A stretch of 64,000 bases of DNA from Ornithinibacillus xuwenensis (GCF_039614845.1 NZ_JBDIML010000001.1:434001-498000), one strand, 5' to 3'. Positions 16,207-24,439 are shown, counted from the stretch's first letter. Notes: generated by a model not told the origin, from the letters alone. A program made the numbers and translations.

Positions 16207-16695
16207 TCATTTGTTCTTACTAGAAGGATTACTATGTTCATAACTAATTAACTCAATTGTGGGATAATCTTTAGGTATATTTTTCATTGTTAGCCGAAAT
16301 GGTTCTACTGCAAAATAGATAGTGTCTTCTCCCAAGATTGTTCCATTACTATAAATAGGTAATAACTTTATTTTTAAAGCATAAGAATATTTTTGCAACT
16401 CCTTATTGTCATTATTATGAAGCATTGATATTGATATCATATCATGGTGGGGCTGTTTAGGGGTTGTATATCCACTAATCTTATCATCATTATAATGTTC
16501 TTTAATTGCGGCCATAATTTCTTTATGGTAAAGCTCAAGGATAAAATAACCATATATTTGGTTTTTTTCCTTACTGGAATTCTTAAAGTCAGGTAATTCT
16601 TGTGATGCTAATTCAGATGCTTTTGTGCTAACTAAATGAACTGTGAAGAAGTTAGCTAAGCAGAGTACAGATACAATTATTAGTTTTGTTTTCAT
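16207..16695 (-). CDS. DUF3888 secreted protein
   Basis: A 162-residue exported protein. The signal peptide covers about residues 1-26 (MKTKLIIVSVLCLANFFTVH...TKA). The mature part has the DUF3888 pattern: YHKEIMAAIKEHYND, the middle strand SYALKIKLLPI, and DTIYFAVEPF followed by a short variable end. Function unknown; several copies per genome are common in Bacillus. AAGGGAG precedes the start on the minus strand. It is the only minus-strand gene in the first 17 kb and has its own terminator. Confidence 0.75.
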   Translation of the reverse strand: MKTKLIIVSVLCLANFFTVHLVSTKASELASQELPDFKNSSKEKNQIYGYFILELYHKEIMAAIKEHYNDDKISGYTTPKQPHHDMISISMLHNNDNKELQKYSYALKIKLLPIYSNGTILGEDTIYFAVEPFRLTMKNIPKDYPTIELISYEHSNPSSKNK

Positions 16696-16841
16696 ATATA
16701 AGCTCCCTTCTCTTAATAAATTGCGTAGATTCTGATAAAGTTATACTGCAAAATGATCTTTTGTAATCCAATGTACTTCAAATGCCCGAGCAGTAAAGTT
16801 GTAGATGAAGTTGATAATAAATTTATAATGGAGGGGATAAT

Positions 16842-17255
16842 TTGTACCGAAAGATAATAGTGTTATTGGCATTTTTATTACTGTTGTTAACAGCTTGTGT
16901 AAACGACTCCAAAACTTTTACTTTTTCTGGAAATTCAACAAATTGGATAGCTAATTTAAAAGTCACTCAAACTAGTGATGACTATGAGACTCAGGATTTT
17001 GTGCTTGAATATAAGGGTGATGACGTTAACTCTGTTGGAGAAATTTCTTATAGTGTTGTTAGTGTTGGAAGCTTTAGTAGAAGTGGTGCAACATTAGAGG
17101 AAAATGGAACTCTAAAAGATAGTGATAAAGCAAATCCAACGAATGCAAAAGTGACCGAAAATACTGAGGTCGAAGTGACAGTAGAATGGAATGGTAATAC
17201 TGAGAAATTCAAACTAGATATGCAATTAGTGGTTGATGTTAAACAAAAAGAATAG
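16842..17255 (+). CDS. Small lipoprotein
   Basis: A 137-residue lipoprotein precursor with signal MYRKIIVLLAFLLLLLTAC (Cys19). The mature part is strand-rich and acidic: FSGNSTNWIANLKVTQT, FVLEYKGDDVNSVGEISYS, EVEVTVEWNGNTEKFKLDM. The central WIANLKVTQTSDDYETQDF element is of a kind seen in small Bacillus lipoproteins with an immunoglobulin-like domain. Start TTG behind GGAGGGG. Function unknown. Confidence 0.65.
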   Translation: MYRKIIVLLAFLLLLLTACVNDSKTFTFSGNSTNWIANLKVTQTSDDYETQDFVLEYKGDDVNSVGEISYSVVSVGSFSRSGATLEENGTLKDSDKANPTNAKVTENTEVEVTVEWNGNTEKFKLDMQLVVDVKQKE

Positions 17256-17385
17256 ATTTTGTGAAGTCTATCCATTTTACTCTGAAAATATAAAATAGCT
17301 TATGATATACTAAATTTGCGCATGCTAAATAACCCTCCTGTAATCTTAAACTATGAGGTTTTGGGGTATTTGGTTAGCTTGTTCA

Positions 17386-18529
17386 TTAAGCAATATCTTG
17401 AAAGGTATTGTTGCTTTTCAATAATGCGTAAATCCAATGTAATAACTTGTTAGCACATGCTATTATGGCTACTTTATAAGGTTTTTCTTCATCTCGCTTT
17501 TTACCATAAAAGGCTCGTAACTTCCTGTTACGGGGAATGATTTCATCCGTTGTTTTCTGTTTCCGAGAATCACGGATTGCGCAGCGAACCGCCATATATA
17601 ACGCATGTCTTAATCGGCTAGCTCCTCTTTTGGTAATTCGATTCACGGTTCCTTTAAATCGACCAGATTCATAGACTCTGGGATCCATGCCGGCAAACGC
17701 AACTAGTTTTTTAGGGTTATCAAATAAATCACTCTCACCAATTTCTGAAATAATCGTTGGCGCGATCTTTTCACCGATACTAGGGATAGATTGGATAATC
17801 TTACATTCTTCAATTTATTGTGCCAAAGAATCTATTTGATTCTCAAGTTTAGATAGGTGCTTTTGGTACTCAAGCAACATTTTGATATACATTTCAATGC
17901 TTAATATATGACTTTGATATAGAGTTTCCTGAAAAGGATCACGAAGTGCTGCTTCTGTTAACTTATCAGCTTTTGAAGTTGCCCATTCCAGCGAACCTCT
18001 TGGACAGTATTCATGGATGCTTCTATCTAGAATGTCTTCATCTGTCTCCAAAACATCCTTTGATGTTGGATAGTTTAACAGCGTAACTAAAGAAACATAT
18101 AAACCAGTAATACTTTCATGTTGTCTTGTAAGATTACGCAAATTTAATAGTAGTATTCCACGCTTCTTCTTTGGGTCAAGCTCTTCCTTGTAGTACAGCT
18201 AGCAGAGGTGTCTTGCGTCAATTACGTCTGTCTTAACTTTTCGTAAACTAGAACTCTTTGCCTTGTAAGAAGTAAGTGGATTAACGAAGATAATATCCTT
18301 TTTTCTCTAAATATTGAACATCTGGTGTGGTAATGCCCTGTCGATTCTAGTACACAGGAGGTCGTACCCCAGTATCATTTTCAATTTCGATTAAAAAGTG
18401 AATCAATTTATCTAAACTTTCCAAGGTATGTGGTACTTTAAAACTAGTTTTCTAAGGCTTTTCCTTATCTAGGAAACCTTGAATCTGACTTTCTCCTTTA
18501 GCTACATCCAGACCTACTACTGGATTCAT
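17386..18529 (-). pseudogene. IS110-family transposase, decayed
   Basis: Reading leftward from ATG 18529 (AGGAGGAGATAATC upstream): MNPVVGLDVAKGES, the DEDD-domain start with its first Asp, then a stop after FLDKEKP, further coding with another stop after GVRPPVY, and frame breaks near 18300-18150. The middle reads from 18141 to 17815. The C-terminal Transposase_20 part (SIGEKIAPTIISEIG, LVAFAGMDPRVYESGRFKG, ITKRGASRLRHALYMAV) resumes to 17386. At least three stops and one or more frameshifts make it inactive. The two open pieces are not separate genes. Confidence 0.85.
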
Positions 18530-19011
18530 TGATTATCTCCTCCTAAATAGTGATTGCCGGTACTCCTAATCCTTCTTGTAGTATCACAGTTTCGCTTGTT
18601 ATACGCGATCCTTTTCCCAACCAGCCTCAATCATGTTTCTACAAGTAGGGGGCGAACAGTTTAGTTGTCGGGATCTAATCCCACGGGTGCAGTCGTTCTA
18701 CCCGGCTACAATGTAAATGATAAAACCATATAAAATAAGGTCAACCAGTAAATTCTGGTTAACCTTATAATACGAACGGGTGCAAAAGTTAAAAAAATGA
18801 GCGTTGTGGCGGTCTTTTTTAAAACAACTATGGCAGGTTAGTAAATAGAATTTTGTTATATTGTACTGTTAATCTTCAAACTTTGTATCTATCTTAAGTT
18901 CCTAAAATCCTAAAGCTAATTGGTATTCTATTTCTAAGAAGTGATTCGTCTCGATTCTCTTTCTCAATATTGTAGCTAACATAACTTTAGTATATTGTTG
19001 TATTCAAACAT
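18530..19011. other. Non-coding end of the IS110 element and flank
   Basis: No gene is seen. The stretch 18530-18725 upstream of the transposase start would be the non-coding end, which in IS110-group elements specifies the bridge RNA. An inverted repeat TAAGGTCAACCAG (18738-18750) / CTGGTTAACCTTA (18757-18769) follows. Next comes a GGGTGCAAAAGTT box and a decayed hairpin with TCTTTTTT (18779-18820), a degenerate dispersed-repeat copy. Confidence 0.5.
18776..18820 (+). repeat. Degenerate dispersed repeat, copy 8 (5' half)
   Basis: A GGGTGCAAAAGTTAAAAAAA box is followed by GAGCGTTGTGGCGGTCTTTTTT, a weakened version of the GATCGTC-loop-GGCGGTC terminator. No good core follows. Confidence 0.5.
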
Positions 19012-19033
19012 ATGGTTTATCAACTTAAACCAT
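19012..19033. promoter_or_regulatory. Candidate ArsR operator
   Basis: A perfect 8-bp inverted repeat, ATGGTTTA - TCAACT - TAAACCAT, ends 28 nt before the regulator's start codon. This is the usual place for ArsR-type autorepression. Confidence 0.6.
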
Positions 19034-19061
19034 TAAACTAATCATTGGAGGTATTTACAGA

Positions 19062-19412
19062 ATGAATAAGCAGGATCAACTAAATAGGCTCAAAAAGGAT
19101 TTTATTGATTGTCAAAAAGTCCTTTTGGCGATTGGTGATGAAACACGTCAATCCATTCTTTTAGTCCTAATGGGTACAGATTGTCAAACAGGATTACGTG
19201 TGGGTGAAATTACTGAAAAAACACATCTTTCTCGACCTGCTGTGTCTCATCATTTAAAGGTATTACGAGATGCGGGTGTCATTTTAATGCGTAAAGAGGG
19301 GACAAAGAATTTTTATTATATTAATGTACGTACAGAATTAGGATTATTAAGAACGCTTGTGTCGGATATTGATACGTTCATGCAGAACTTTTATGGGAAT
19401 GATGGAATTTAA
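19062..19412 (+). CDS. ArsR-family transcriptional regulator
   Basis: A 116-residue winged-helix protein. Helix 1 (LLAIGDETRQSILLVLM), the recognition segment EITEKTHLSRPAVSHHLKVLRDAGVI at about residues 48-73, and the wing RKEGTKNFYYINV are all present. The classic CxC metal site of ArsR/SmtB is absent; it has two cysteines (Cys18, Cys42) not arranged as a metal site, so a redox or organic signal is more likely. GGAGG precedes ATG. The oxidoreductase gene begins 25 nt downstream, so it is the regulator's probable target. Confidence 0.85.
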   Translation: MNKQDQLNRLKKDFIDCQKVLLAIGDETRQSILLVLMGTDCQTGLRVGEITEKTHLSRPAVSHHLKVLRDAGVILMRKEGTKNFYYINVRTELGLLRTLVSDIDTFMQNFYGNDGI

Positions 19413-19437
19413 ACACAATAACTTGGAGGAAAAGACT

Positions 19438-20436
19438 ATGAGAGCAATGGTAATTGATAGATACGGGAAAGTACCAATGAGCTTGGCAGAAGTGTCCACA
19501 CCCGAAATTGGAGAAAATGAGGTGCTCGCAGAAATTCATGCAGCTAGTATCAATCCTGTTGACTTTAAAATACGCGATGGAAAAGTGAAATTGTTAGTTA
19601 ACTATAATATGCCTCTTATTCTGGGGAATGACTTTTCAGGAGTCGTTGTAAAGGTTGGCGCAAATGTGACACGTTTTAAAGCTGGTGACGAAATATATGC
19701 ACGTCCCCGTAAGAGTAAAATCGGCACGTTTGCGGAATATATCTCCATCCATGAAGATGACATCGCCTTAAAACCTAAAAATTTGAGCTTTGAAGAAGCA
19801 GCATCAATCCCGCTAGTTGGGTTAACCTCTTATCAAGCCATAAATGACATATTAAAATTACAAAAAGGACAAAAGATATTGATTCATGCTGGAGCTGGTG
19901 GTGTCGGCACCTTTGCTATTCAACTTGCAAAAATAATGGGCGCCACTGTTGCAACAACTGGAAGTGAAGCTAGTACAAATTTAGTAAAGTCTCTAGGTGC
20001 TGATGAAATTATCAATTACAAGACAGAAAAATTTGAAGAAATACTGGAAAACTATGATGCTGTATTTGATACACTCGGAGGAGAGATCCTTGAAAAATCA
20101 TTCGAAGTATTAAATAGCGGAGGGAAAATTGTTTCTGTTTCAGGATTACCGAATGCTCGGTTTGGTAAAGAATATGGTTCCAGTTTTTTTAAAAGGTTGT
20201 TGTTTTCAGTAGCAAGTCATAAACTTACTACGCTCGAAAAAAAGCATAATGTTTTATATTCATTTTTGTTTATGAAGCCAAGTGGGGAGCAATTGCGTAT
20301 AATCGCAAACTTTATTGAGACTGGTAAAATCAAACCGATCATTGATAGAATTTTCCCTTTTGAGGACGCTCAAAAAGCGATGGAATATGTGGAGTCAGGA
20401 AGGGCTAAAGGGAAAATCATTTTAAAAATCAGATAG
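19438..20436 (+). CDS. NADP-dependent zinc-independent alcohol dehydrogenase (quinone oxidoreductase type)
   Basis: A 332-residue medium-chain reductase. The GroES-like N-terminal half has INPVDFKIRDG and LGNDFSGVVVKVG. The nucleotide motif is HAGAGGVGTFAIQLAK near residue 150, followed by GADEIINYK. No catalytic zinc ligands are visible, as in quinone reductases. The C-terminal end GKIKPIIDRIFPFEDAQKAMEYVESGRAKGKI is typical. ATG 19438 with GGAGG is chosen over an upstream frame that overlaps the regulator. It probably reduces a quinone or unsaturated carbonyl under ArsR control. Confidence 0.9.
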   Translation: MRAMVIDRYGKVPMSLAEVSTPEIGENEVLAEIHAASINPVDFKIRDGKVKLLVNYNMPLILGNDFSGVVVKVGANVTRFKAGDEIYARPRKSKIGTFAEYISIHEDDIALKPKNLSFEEAASIPLVGLTSYQAINDILKLQKGQKILIHAGAGGVGTFAIQLAKIMGATVATTGSEASTNLVKSLGADEIINYKTEKFEEILENYDAVFDTLGGEILEKSFEVLNSGGKIVSVSGLPNARFGKEYGSSFFKRLLFSVASHKLTTLEKKHNVLYSFLFMKPSGEQLRIIANFIETGKIKPIIDRIFPFEDAQKAMEYVESGRAKGKIILKIR

Positions 20437-20452
20437 TTGTTGTTATCGAAAT

Positions 20453-20546
20453 TATGGGTGCAATAGTGAAACAAGCAGGTCGTCTATAGATAATCTCTTT
20501 TTAAATGAAAGATTCTATTTATGGCTGGGGAATATTGTGTTAAAGA
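20453..20546 (+). repeat. Dispersed repeat, copy 9a
   Basis: A GGGTGCAATAGTGAAACAAG box (20457 on) is followed by AGGTCGTC...GATAATCTCTTTTT and a core GGGGAATATTGTGTTAAAGA at 20527-20546. It directly precedes copy 9b, with no intact gene between. Confidence 0.6.
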
Positions 20547-20584
20547 GGTGGTGAACCAAATGATTGCAGAATCGTGATGGAACA

Positions 20585-20665
20585 ATTGGGTTGCAGTTCA
20601 AATTTGGTTGTCTTTTTCTATTCCAAAATACAGATTATTTTTAGAATTATTATGCTACTATTAAG
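20585..20665 (+). repeat. Dispersed repeat, copy 9b
   Basis: Box TTGGGTTGCAGTTC, weak hairpin ending TGGTTGTCTTTTTC, and core TTAGAATTATTATGCTACTA at 20641-20660. The next start codon lies about 55 nt downstream. Confidence 0.6.
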
Positions 20666-20716
20666 ATAACAGTAATTGAAGTAACGGGAGTAGGATTTTT
20701 TTTACGGGGGGATATT

Positions 20717-21076
20717 TTGATATTTTTAAGGAAAACTCTAGGGTTTGTTTTAACCACTTTGTTAATTGGAATATTTCTTACTCTTCTTGCGATAACAAAA
20801 GAGTCAAGCTTTTTAGCTATTGGACTTTTTCTAACAGGTGCTTTTCCATTTGTACTTCTAATTGGAGTACCTGTATCTTTTCTATCTGATTATCTAACAA
20901 AAAATTTGAACGGAAAGCAAAGAAATGCGAAGGCATTACTTATTCATAGTATATTTGGTTTAGTCACTGGGTTAGTGATATCTTTCTTATTTGAAAGTTT
21001 ATTTCTTGTTATAGTAACCATAATAGCCTCACTTATATTCTGGTTAGTTGACGAAATTTTGAGAAAGAGAATTTAA
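20717..21076 (+). CDS. Four-helix membrane protein, paralog of the 24.1 kb gene
   Basis: A 119-residue integral membrane protein with four hydrophobic segments (about 7-24, 28-52, 73-95, 98-112). Conserved pieces shared with the protein at 24059-24439 are LRKTLGFVLTTLLIG, FPFVLLIGVPVS, DYLTKNLNGKQRNAKA and FWLVDEILR. Function unknown. TTG 20717 is used behind a GGGGGG site. Both copies sit right after dispersed-repeat cores, which suggests duplication of the whole repeat-gene unit. Confidence 0.7.
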   Translation: MIFLRKTLGFVLTTLLIGIFLTLLAITKESSFLAIGLFLTGAFPFVLLIGVPVSFLSDYLTKNLNGKQRNAKALLIHSIFGLVTGLVISFLFESLFLVIVTIIASLIFWLVDEILRKRI

Positions 21077-21089
21077 TAACTGTAATTCA

Positions 21090-21180
21090 ACTATTGCGTG
21101 AAAGAGTTAGACAAGAAATCGTCAAATTGATGCTCTTATTTTTCATTAAGATTGGTTGGGATATTTCGTTAACATTGATT
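21090..21180 (+). repeat. Dispersed repeat, copy 10
   Basis: Box ACTATTGCGTGAAAGAGTTAG, hairpin ATCGTC-AAATT-GATGCTC (21119-21135) with TTATTTTT, and core GGGATATTTCGTTAACATTG (21158-21177). The repeat was readable as coding sequence only because the frame is open by chance. Confidence 0.75.
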
Positions 21181-21237
21181 CTTTACTATATTGTAGTAAT
21201 TAAGCAGGATTTTTTTATAAGTGGGAGAGTTAGTGAG

Positions 21238-21570
21238 TTGGAACTAGGAATAAGGTTTTATGAAATAATTATTTTTATGCTTGTATATGGTGGACTTTTT
21301 TTATATACATTATTATCAGTCTCTTCAGAGAACAGAATAATCGCTTATATAAATTCAGCGTTCCTAATGGTTTTGTATGTTTTTATTTCTACGATATTAT
21401 GGTTCACCTACAAAGGGGAGGAATATCATATTAATAACCATAGTGGGTATGAATCGATTAGTTATACAAGTGAAGCAATACTAATAATAGTTGGTTTCAC
21501 CATTTATAGTATAATTCTGTTATTGTTAGGTATTTATCTAAAACGCAAAATACATTCTAAAAATCCATAG
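21238..21570 (+). CDS. Three-helix membrane protein, unknown function
   Basis: A 110-residue protein with three membrane segments (about 6-25, 33-53, 76-100) and a hydrophilic loop YKGEEYHINNHSGYESISYT. An apparent start at TTG 21094 lies inside the dispersed repeat, whose terminator and core would be translated. TTG 21238 has GGGAG 10 nt upstream and lies 60 nt after the repeat core, as in other cassette genes. It is therefore taken as the real start. Family not recognised. Confidence 0.6.
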   Translation: MELGIRFYEIIIFMLVYGGLFLYTLLSVSSENRIIAYINSAFLMVLYVFISTILWFTYKGEEYHINNHSGYESISYTSEAILIIVGFTIYSIILLLLGIYLKRKIHSKNP

Positions 21571-21638
21571 ACAATCAGATAGGTTAACTTATGAGATCTT
21601 TATGATGGAAGAACATTAAATTAAAGGAAGGCGTTAAA

Positions 21639-21989
21639 TTGATACAAGGAAAAGACGATACAAAACAATTATCATTTCATGAATTACAGAGCTACCTAGC
21701 TCTTAAATACAAAGAAGGACGCACTTCATCTGCTTTGTTTATGAAACTAGTAGAAGAGATTGGCGAAGTAGCAGAGGTACTAAACCAATTAGAAGGACGT
21801 AAGGTTAATACAGGGAATACTTCTTTGGAAAAAGAATTAGTTGATGTTATACATTACGCAGTAGCTATTGCGAGTCTAAATCATATTGATCTAACAAAAG
21901 CAATTATTAAAAAAGATAAACAAGCTGCAATTAAGTATAATCAATCTCCAAATTTAGAAGAATTTTTAGAAAATGTTCGAGGTGTATGA
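21639..21989 (+). CDS. MazG-like nucleotide pyrophosphohydrolase
   Basis: A 116-residue all-helical protein of the MazG/dUTPase-2 superfamily. Metal-binding motif one is MKLVEEIGEVAEVLNQ (ExxE) near residue 38 and motif two is LEKELVDVIHYAVAIA (ExxD) near residue 68. It would hydrolyse non-canonical or regulatory NTPs to NMP and pyrophosphate. TTG 21639 has GGAAGG upstream. It is followed 3 nt after its stop by a small gene, so the two form an operon. Confidence 0.85.
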   Translation: MIQGKDDTKQLSFHELQSYLALKYKEGRTSSALFMKLVEEIGEVAEVLNQLEGRKVNTGNTSLEKELVDVIHYAVAIASLNHIDLTKAIIKKDKQAAIKYNQSPNLEEFLENVRGV

Positions 21990-21992
21990 TAG

Positions 21993-22208
21993 ATGATAAG
22001 AGCAATATACATAGGCGATGTTCGATATAATGAATGTAATGTTTTTGAATATGATAATCAAACAAAGATGTTTCAAATGATAAATGATAAAGATATAGCC
22101 TATTCTTTTGAAGTGGTGATGGAGGATGAGGATTTTATTATCTTTCTAACAAATGGTGATGTTGTGTATCAAATGGATACAAAAAATAAAGCGATTATTG
22201 ACAATTAG
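21993..22208 (+). CDS. Small acidic protein coupled to the MazG-like gene
   Basis: A 71-residue acidic beta-rich protein: MIRAIYIGDVRYNECNVFEY, IAYSFEVVMEDEDFIIFLTNG and VVYQMDTKNKAIID. It has no membrane segment. It starts 4 nt after the MazG-like stop, so translation is coupled and a shared function is likely. A dead fragment of the same gene lies at 12.1 kb without a MazG partner. No family recognised. Confidence 0.6.
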   Translation: MIRAIYIGDVRYNECNVFEYDNQTKMFQMINDKDIAYSFEVVMEDEDFIIFLTNGDVVYQMDTKNKAIIDN

Positions 22209-22301
22209 TTATATTAATATGACTTAATAAATCGACGAATGCAGAGAAGGAAAAATAACGTAAGGCATTTCTTTTTATGAAGTATAAAAAGGGAGATGTA
22301 G

Positions 22302-22372
22302 ATGTTAGATTTAATTATTTCAGTTATTTCGCATTACTAATGCTGTCATTTTATCAATTACTTCAAAAATAA
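22302..22372 (+). pseudogene. Tiny membrane-peptide gene with a frameshift
   Basis: After GGGAGATGTAG, ATG 22302 reads MLDLIISVIS and then a stop after two more codons. The other frame continues ALLMLSFYQLLQK before TAA. Joined, they would make a one-helix peptide of about 23 residues. The pattern suggests a single-base deletion. Confidence 0.35.
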
Positions 22373-22486
22373 GGATAAATTGGATAAAGGCTTAGTAATA
22401 AATTACTTTAAACTAAGATAACCTTGTACAAATTGTAAAGAATGGGAAGAAAGGTGAAGAAAAGTAATATAAGAGGGGGCAATAAA

Positions 22487-22828
22487 TTGCAAAAGTGCGA
22501 GAAGTGCCATACAAAATTAAATTGGATGGGAATTTATAAATCAGAATGGAAGTCATTTAGGAATAGAAACACCGTGAACTGTAGAAAATGCGACACAGAA
22601 CATAATATAACGATAGATTCAAAAATAATACGAACAGTTTTAATCACTCTTTCGGCAGTTATAAGCTCTTACATCGTGCTATATCATATAGATACGTACT
22701 ATCTTCTATCTTTGTTTTTGTTTTTCGTAATCTATCTAATGGTTTTAGCTATTATCTTCACGATAACTCCATTCGTTTATAAGTATCATTCAAAATTTCA
22801 TTCGAATTATAAGGAATTACATAAATAG
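22487..22828 (+). CDS. Zinc-ribbon membrane protein, CXXC-20-CXXC type
   Basis: A 113-residue protein. The N-terminal zinc ribbon has CEKC at 4-7 and CRKC at about 32-35. Two membrane helices follow (about 48-66 and 70-94), with a basic tail KYHSKFHSNYKELHK. This is the plan of the TIGR04104 'cxxc_20_cxxc' proteins of Firmicutes, of unknown function. TTG 22487 is the start, with AGAGGGGGC 8 nt upstream. A frame from ATG 22442 would place that ribosome site inside the gene. Confidence 0.7.
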   Translation: MQKCEKCHTKLNWMGIYKSEWKSFRNRNTVNCRKCDTEHNITIDSKIIRTVLITLSAVISSYIVLYHIDTYYLLSLFLFFVIYLMVLAIIFTITPFVYKYHSKFHSNYKELHK

Positions 22829-22898
22829 AATTAATACTAATACAAAGTCGAGCATGATTTTTTATCTGTGGAGTAACTAAGTTAAAGGAGTGAATACA

Positions 22899-23078
22899 GT
22901 GGGGACGTTTAATTGGATTGTCTTTTTATGGCAAATCTCGTTAATGATATCGGTTATTACGCTACTTTACGGTATCTTCAAGAAATCTTGGGTTTCACTT
23001 TTGATTAGTTTTATCACATCGATACCAATAGCTTATTACCTAAATGGAGCTGAAAATGGTTGGCGGTTACTTGCATGA
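22899..23078 (+). CDS. Small two-helix membrane protein
   Basis: A 59-residue protein with two hydrophobic segments (about 5-25 and 29-46) and end NGAENGWRLLA. GTG 22899 follows AAAGGAG by 8 nt; GTG 22890 overlaps that site. Unknown function. Confidence 0.55.
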   Translation: MGTFNWIVFLWQISLMISVITLLYGIFKKSWVSLLISFITSIPIAYYLNGAENGWRLLA

Positions 23079-23149
23079 TCCCCAATTCTATTATGTCACA
23101 AACATCGAATTATCGGATGAAACAAAAGGTTAGTAGCTAAAGGAAGAAA

Positions 23150-23283
23150 ACGTATCTTTGTTTGTACAACTATTCTATTAACAGTAAAACTATCATTATT
23201 TTAGGCTTATTAGTTTTCTTTATAAACTCAATATATAACCATTTTTATAATTTCTTCTACCAAGCTGAAAGGCGTGACTTCTA
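23150..23283 (+). pseudogene. Remnant of a small membrane protein gene
   Basis: The end of a hydrophobic frame reads LGLLVFFINSIYNHFYNFFY then QAERRDF and a stop just before the next gene; its 5' part is broken by stops. It looks like a lost cassette gene. Confidence 0.35.
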
Positions 23284-23820
23284 ATGGGGATATACCCGGA
23301 TTGTCCTGCTATTACTAGAACAATAGAGGTTGGTGGGTTAACGAGTCTGCAACTTAGACTAAAATTGCAACAACAATCCATCTTATTGAATGAGTATGCA
23401 CAGGTACTATTGTCTGATGAAGATTTTACTACTTCTAACATAAAATACATTCTAAAAACCGTAGATCTTCGTGTAACGGATCTTGGTTTTCCTAATGGAG
23501 CTACTTTACCTCAGATATTTGATCGAGCGATCAAACTAGGACTGGAATTATGTCCAATCGAACTAGGCCCCCACTTAAGGCTTATGTATTTAGATCAACC
23601 TGAAGGTCATAGAGAGAGGCTTTCACAACAACATACAGCACCTTCTGGATCCATAACAATTGCATCGAACGTCGTTAAAGAAGACGATTTATTCCCTAAA
23701 GGGTTCTATCTTAGTAATATCAACGGAGTATTATGGTTACGAGGGTACACTGCTGATAATCAACATATATGGAATCCTTGTGATCACTTTATCTTTTGTC
23801 AAACTATGAACTTATATTAG
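23284..23820 (+). CDS. Conserved hypothetical protein
   Basis: A 178-residue soluble protein. Its central part, TDLGFPNGATLPQIFDRAIKLGLELCPIELGPHLRL (two adjacent segments), and the end VLWLRGYTADNQHIWNPCDHFIF belong to a family I have seen in many bacteria without an assigned role. The N-terminal half is helical. No signal, membrane segment or enzyme motif is visible. The ribosome site before ATG 23284 is weak (AAGGCGTG). It reads as intact. Confidence 0.6.
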   Translation: MGIYPDCPAITRTIEVGGLTSLQLRLKLQQQSILLNEYAQVLLSDEDFTTSNIKYILKTVDLRVTDLGFPNGATLPQIFDRAIKLGLELCPIELGPHLRLMYLDQPEGHRERLSQQHTAPSGSITIASNVVKEDDLFPKGFYLSNINGVLWLRGYTADNQHIWNPCDHFIFCQTMNLY

Positions 23821-23954
23821 GGTCCTCTTGTATACCTCTGTTTTATAGAATAGGCTAATATGTTATTCGCGCGAAAATAATAATACTCTTCCAACCCAAT
23901 TCCAAAGCGATCCTGAGGGGGCAACTTGTTCATATCATAATTCTTCTAATTTTC

Positions 23955-23983
23955 TTTTTGAATCTTAATCCTAGTATTAAGAT
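23955..23983 (+). repeat. Degenerate dispersed-repeat core, copy 16
   Basis: TTTTTGAATCTTAATCCTAG followed by TATTAAG resembles the core and lies about 75 nt before the next gene. It is followed by AGAAGTAATTAATG, like copy 9b before the paralogous gene. Confidence 0.4.
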
Positions 23984-24058
23984 AGAAGTAATTAATGTTA
24001 AAATACTGTATAGTTCAGAAGACATAGAATGTTGTTTATAAAAAGGAGGAAGAATTCA

Positions 24059-24439
24059 TTGGTTCTAAGAAAATTTTTTGGATTTGTTTTTACCACTCTA
24101 TTAATCGGATCATTTCTGAATTATTATATTGTGATAACGGAAGACATTGATAATTTATTCTCAACTTTTGGCATAATTCTTACTGCTACTTTCCCATTTA
24201 TTCTTTTAATTGGGGTTCCTGTTTCAGTGTTTTCAGATTATCGAACCAAAAATCTTAACGGCAAACAGAGATATACAAAAGCATTTTTAACCCATATTAT
24301 CTTGGGCTTAATTGCAGGAGTAGTGATTTCTTACTTTTTAGAAAGCAAATTCCTTATTGTAGTTACGCTATTAGCTGCATTTATATTTTGGTTAGGGGAT
24401 GAAATCTTGAGGGGGATAGTTAAGGGCACTAACGATTAA
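24059..24439 (+). CDS. Four-helix membrane protein, paralog of the 20.7 kb gene
   Basis: A 126-residue integral membrane protein aligned along its length with the protein at 20717-21076: LRKFFGFVFTTLLIG, FPFILLIGVPVSVFSDY, RTKNLNGKQRYTKAFL, FWLGDEILR. It has four membrane segments. TTG 24059 is chosen because AAGGAGGAAG lies 5-6 nt upstream and it lines up with the paralog's start; ATG 24029 would put the ribosome site inside the gene. Unknown function. Confidence 0.7.
   Translation: MVLRKFFGFVFTTLLIGSFLNYYIVITEDIDNLFSTFGIILTATFPFILLIGVPVSVFSDYRTKNLNGKQRYTKAFLTHIILGLIAGVVISYFLESKFLIVVTLLAAFIFWLGDEILRGIVKGTND

Noticed and set aside
17815..18141. Two separate leftward hypothetical genes at 17386-17688 and 17815-18141
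   Set aside because: Both are pieces of one broken IS110 transposase, joined by readable sequence with stops.
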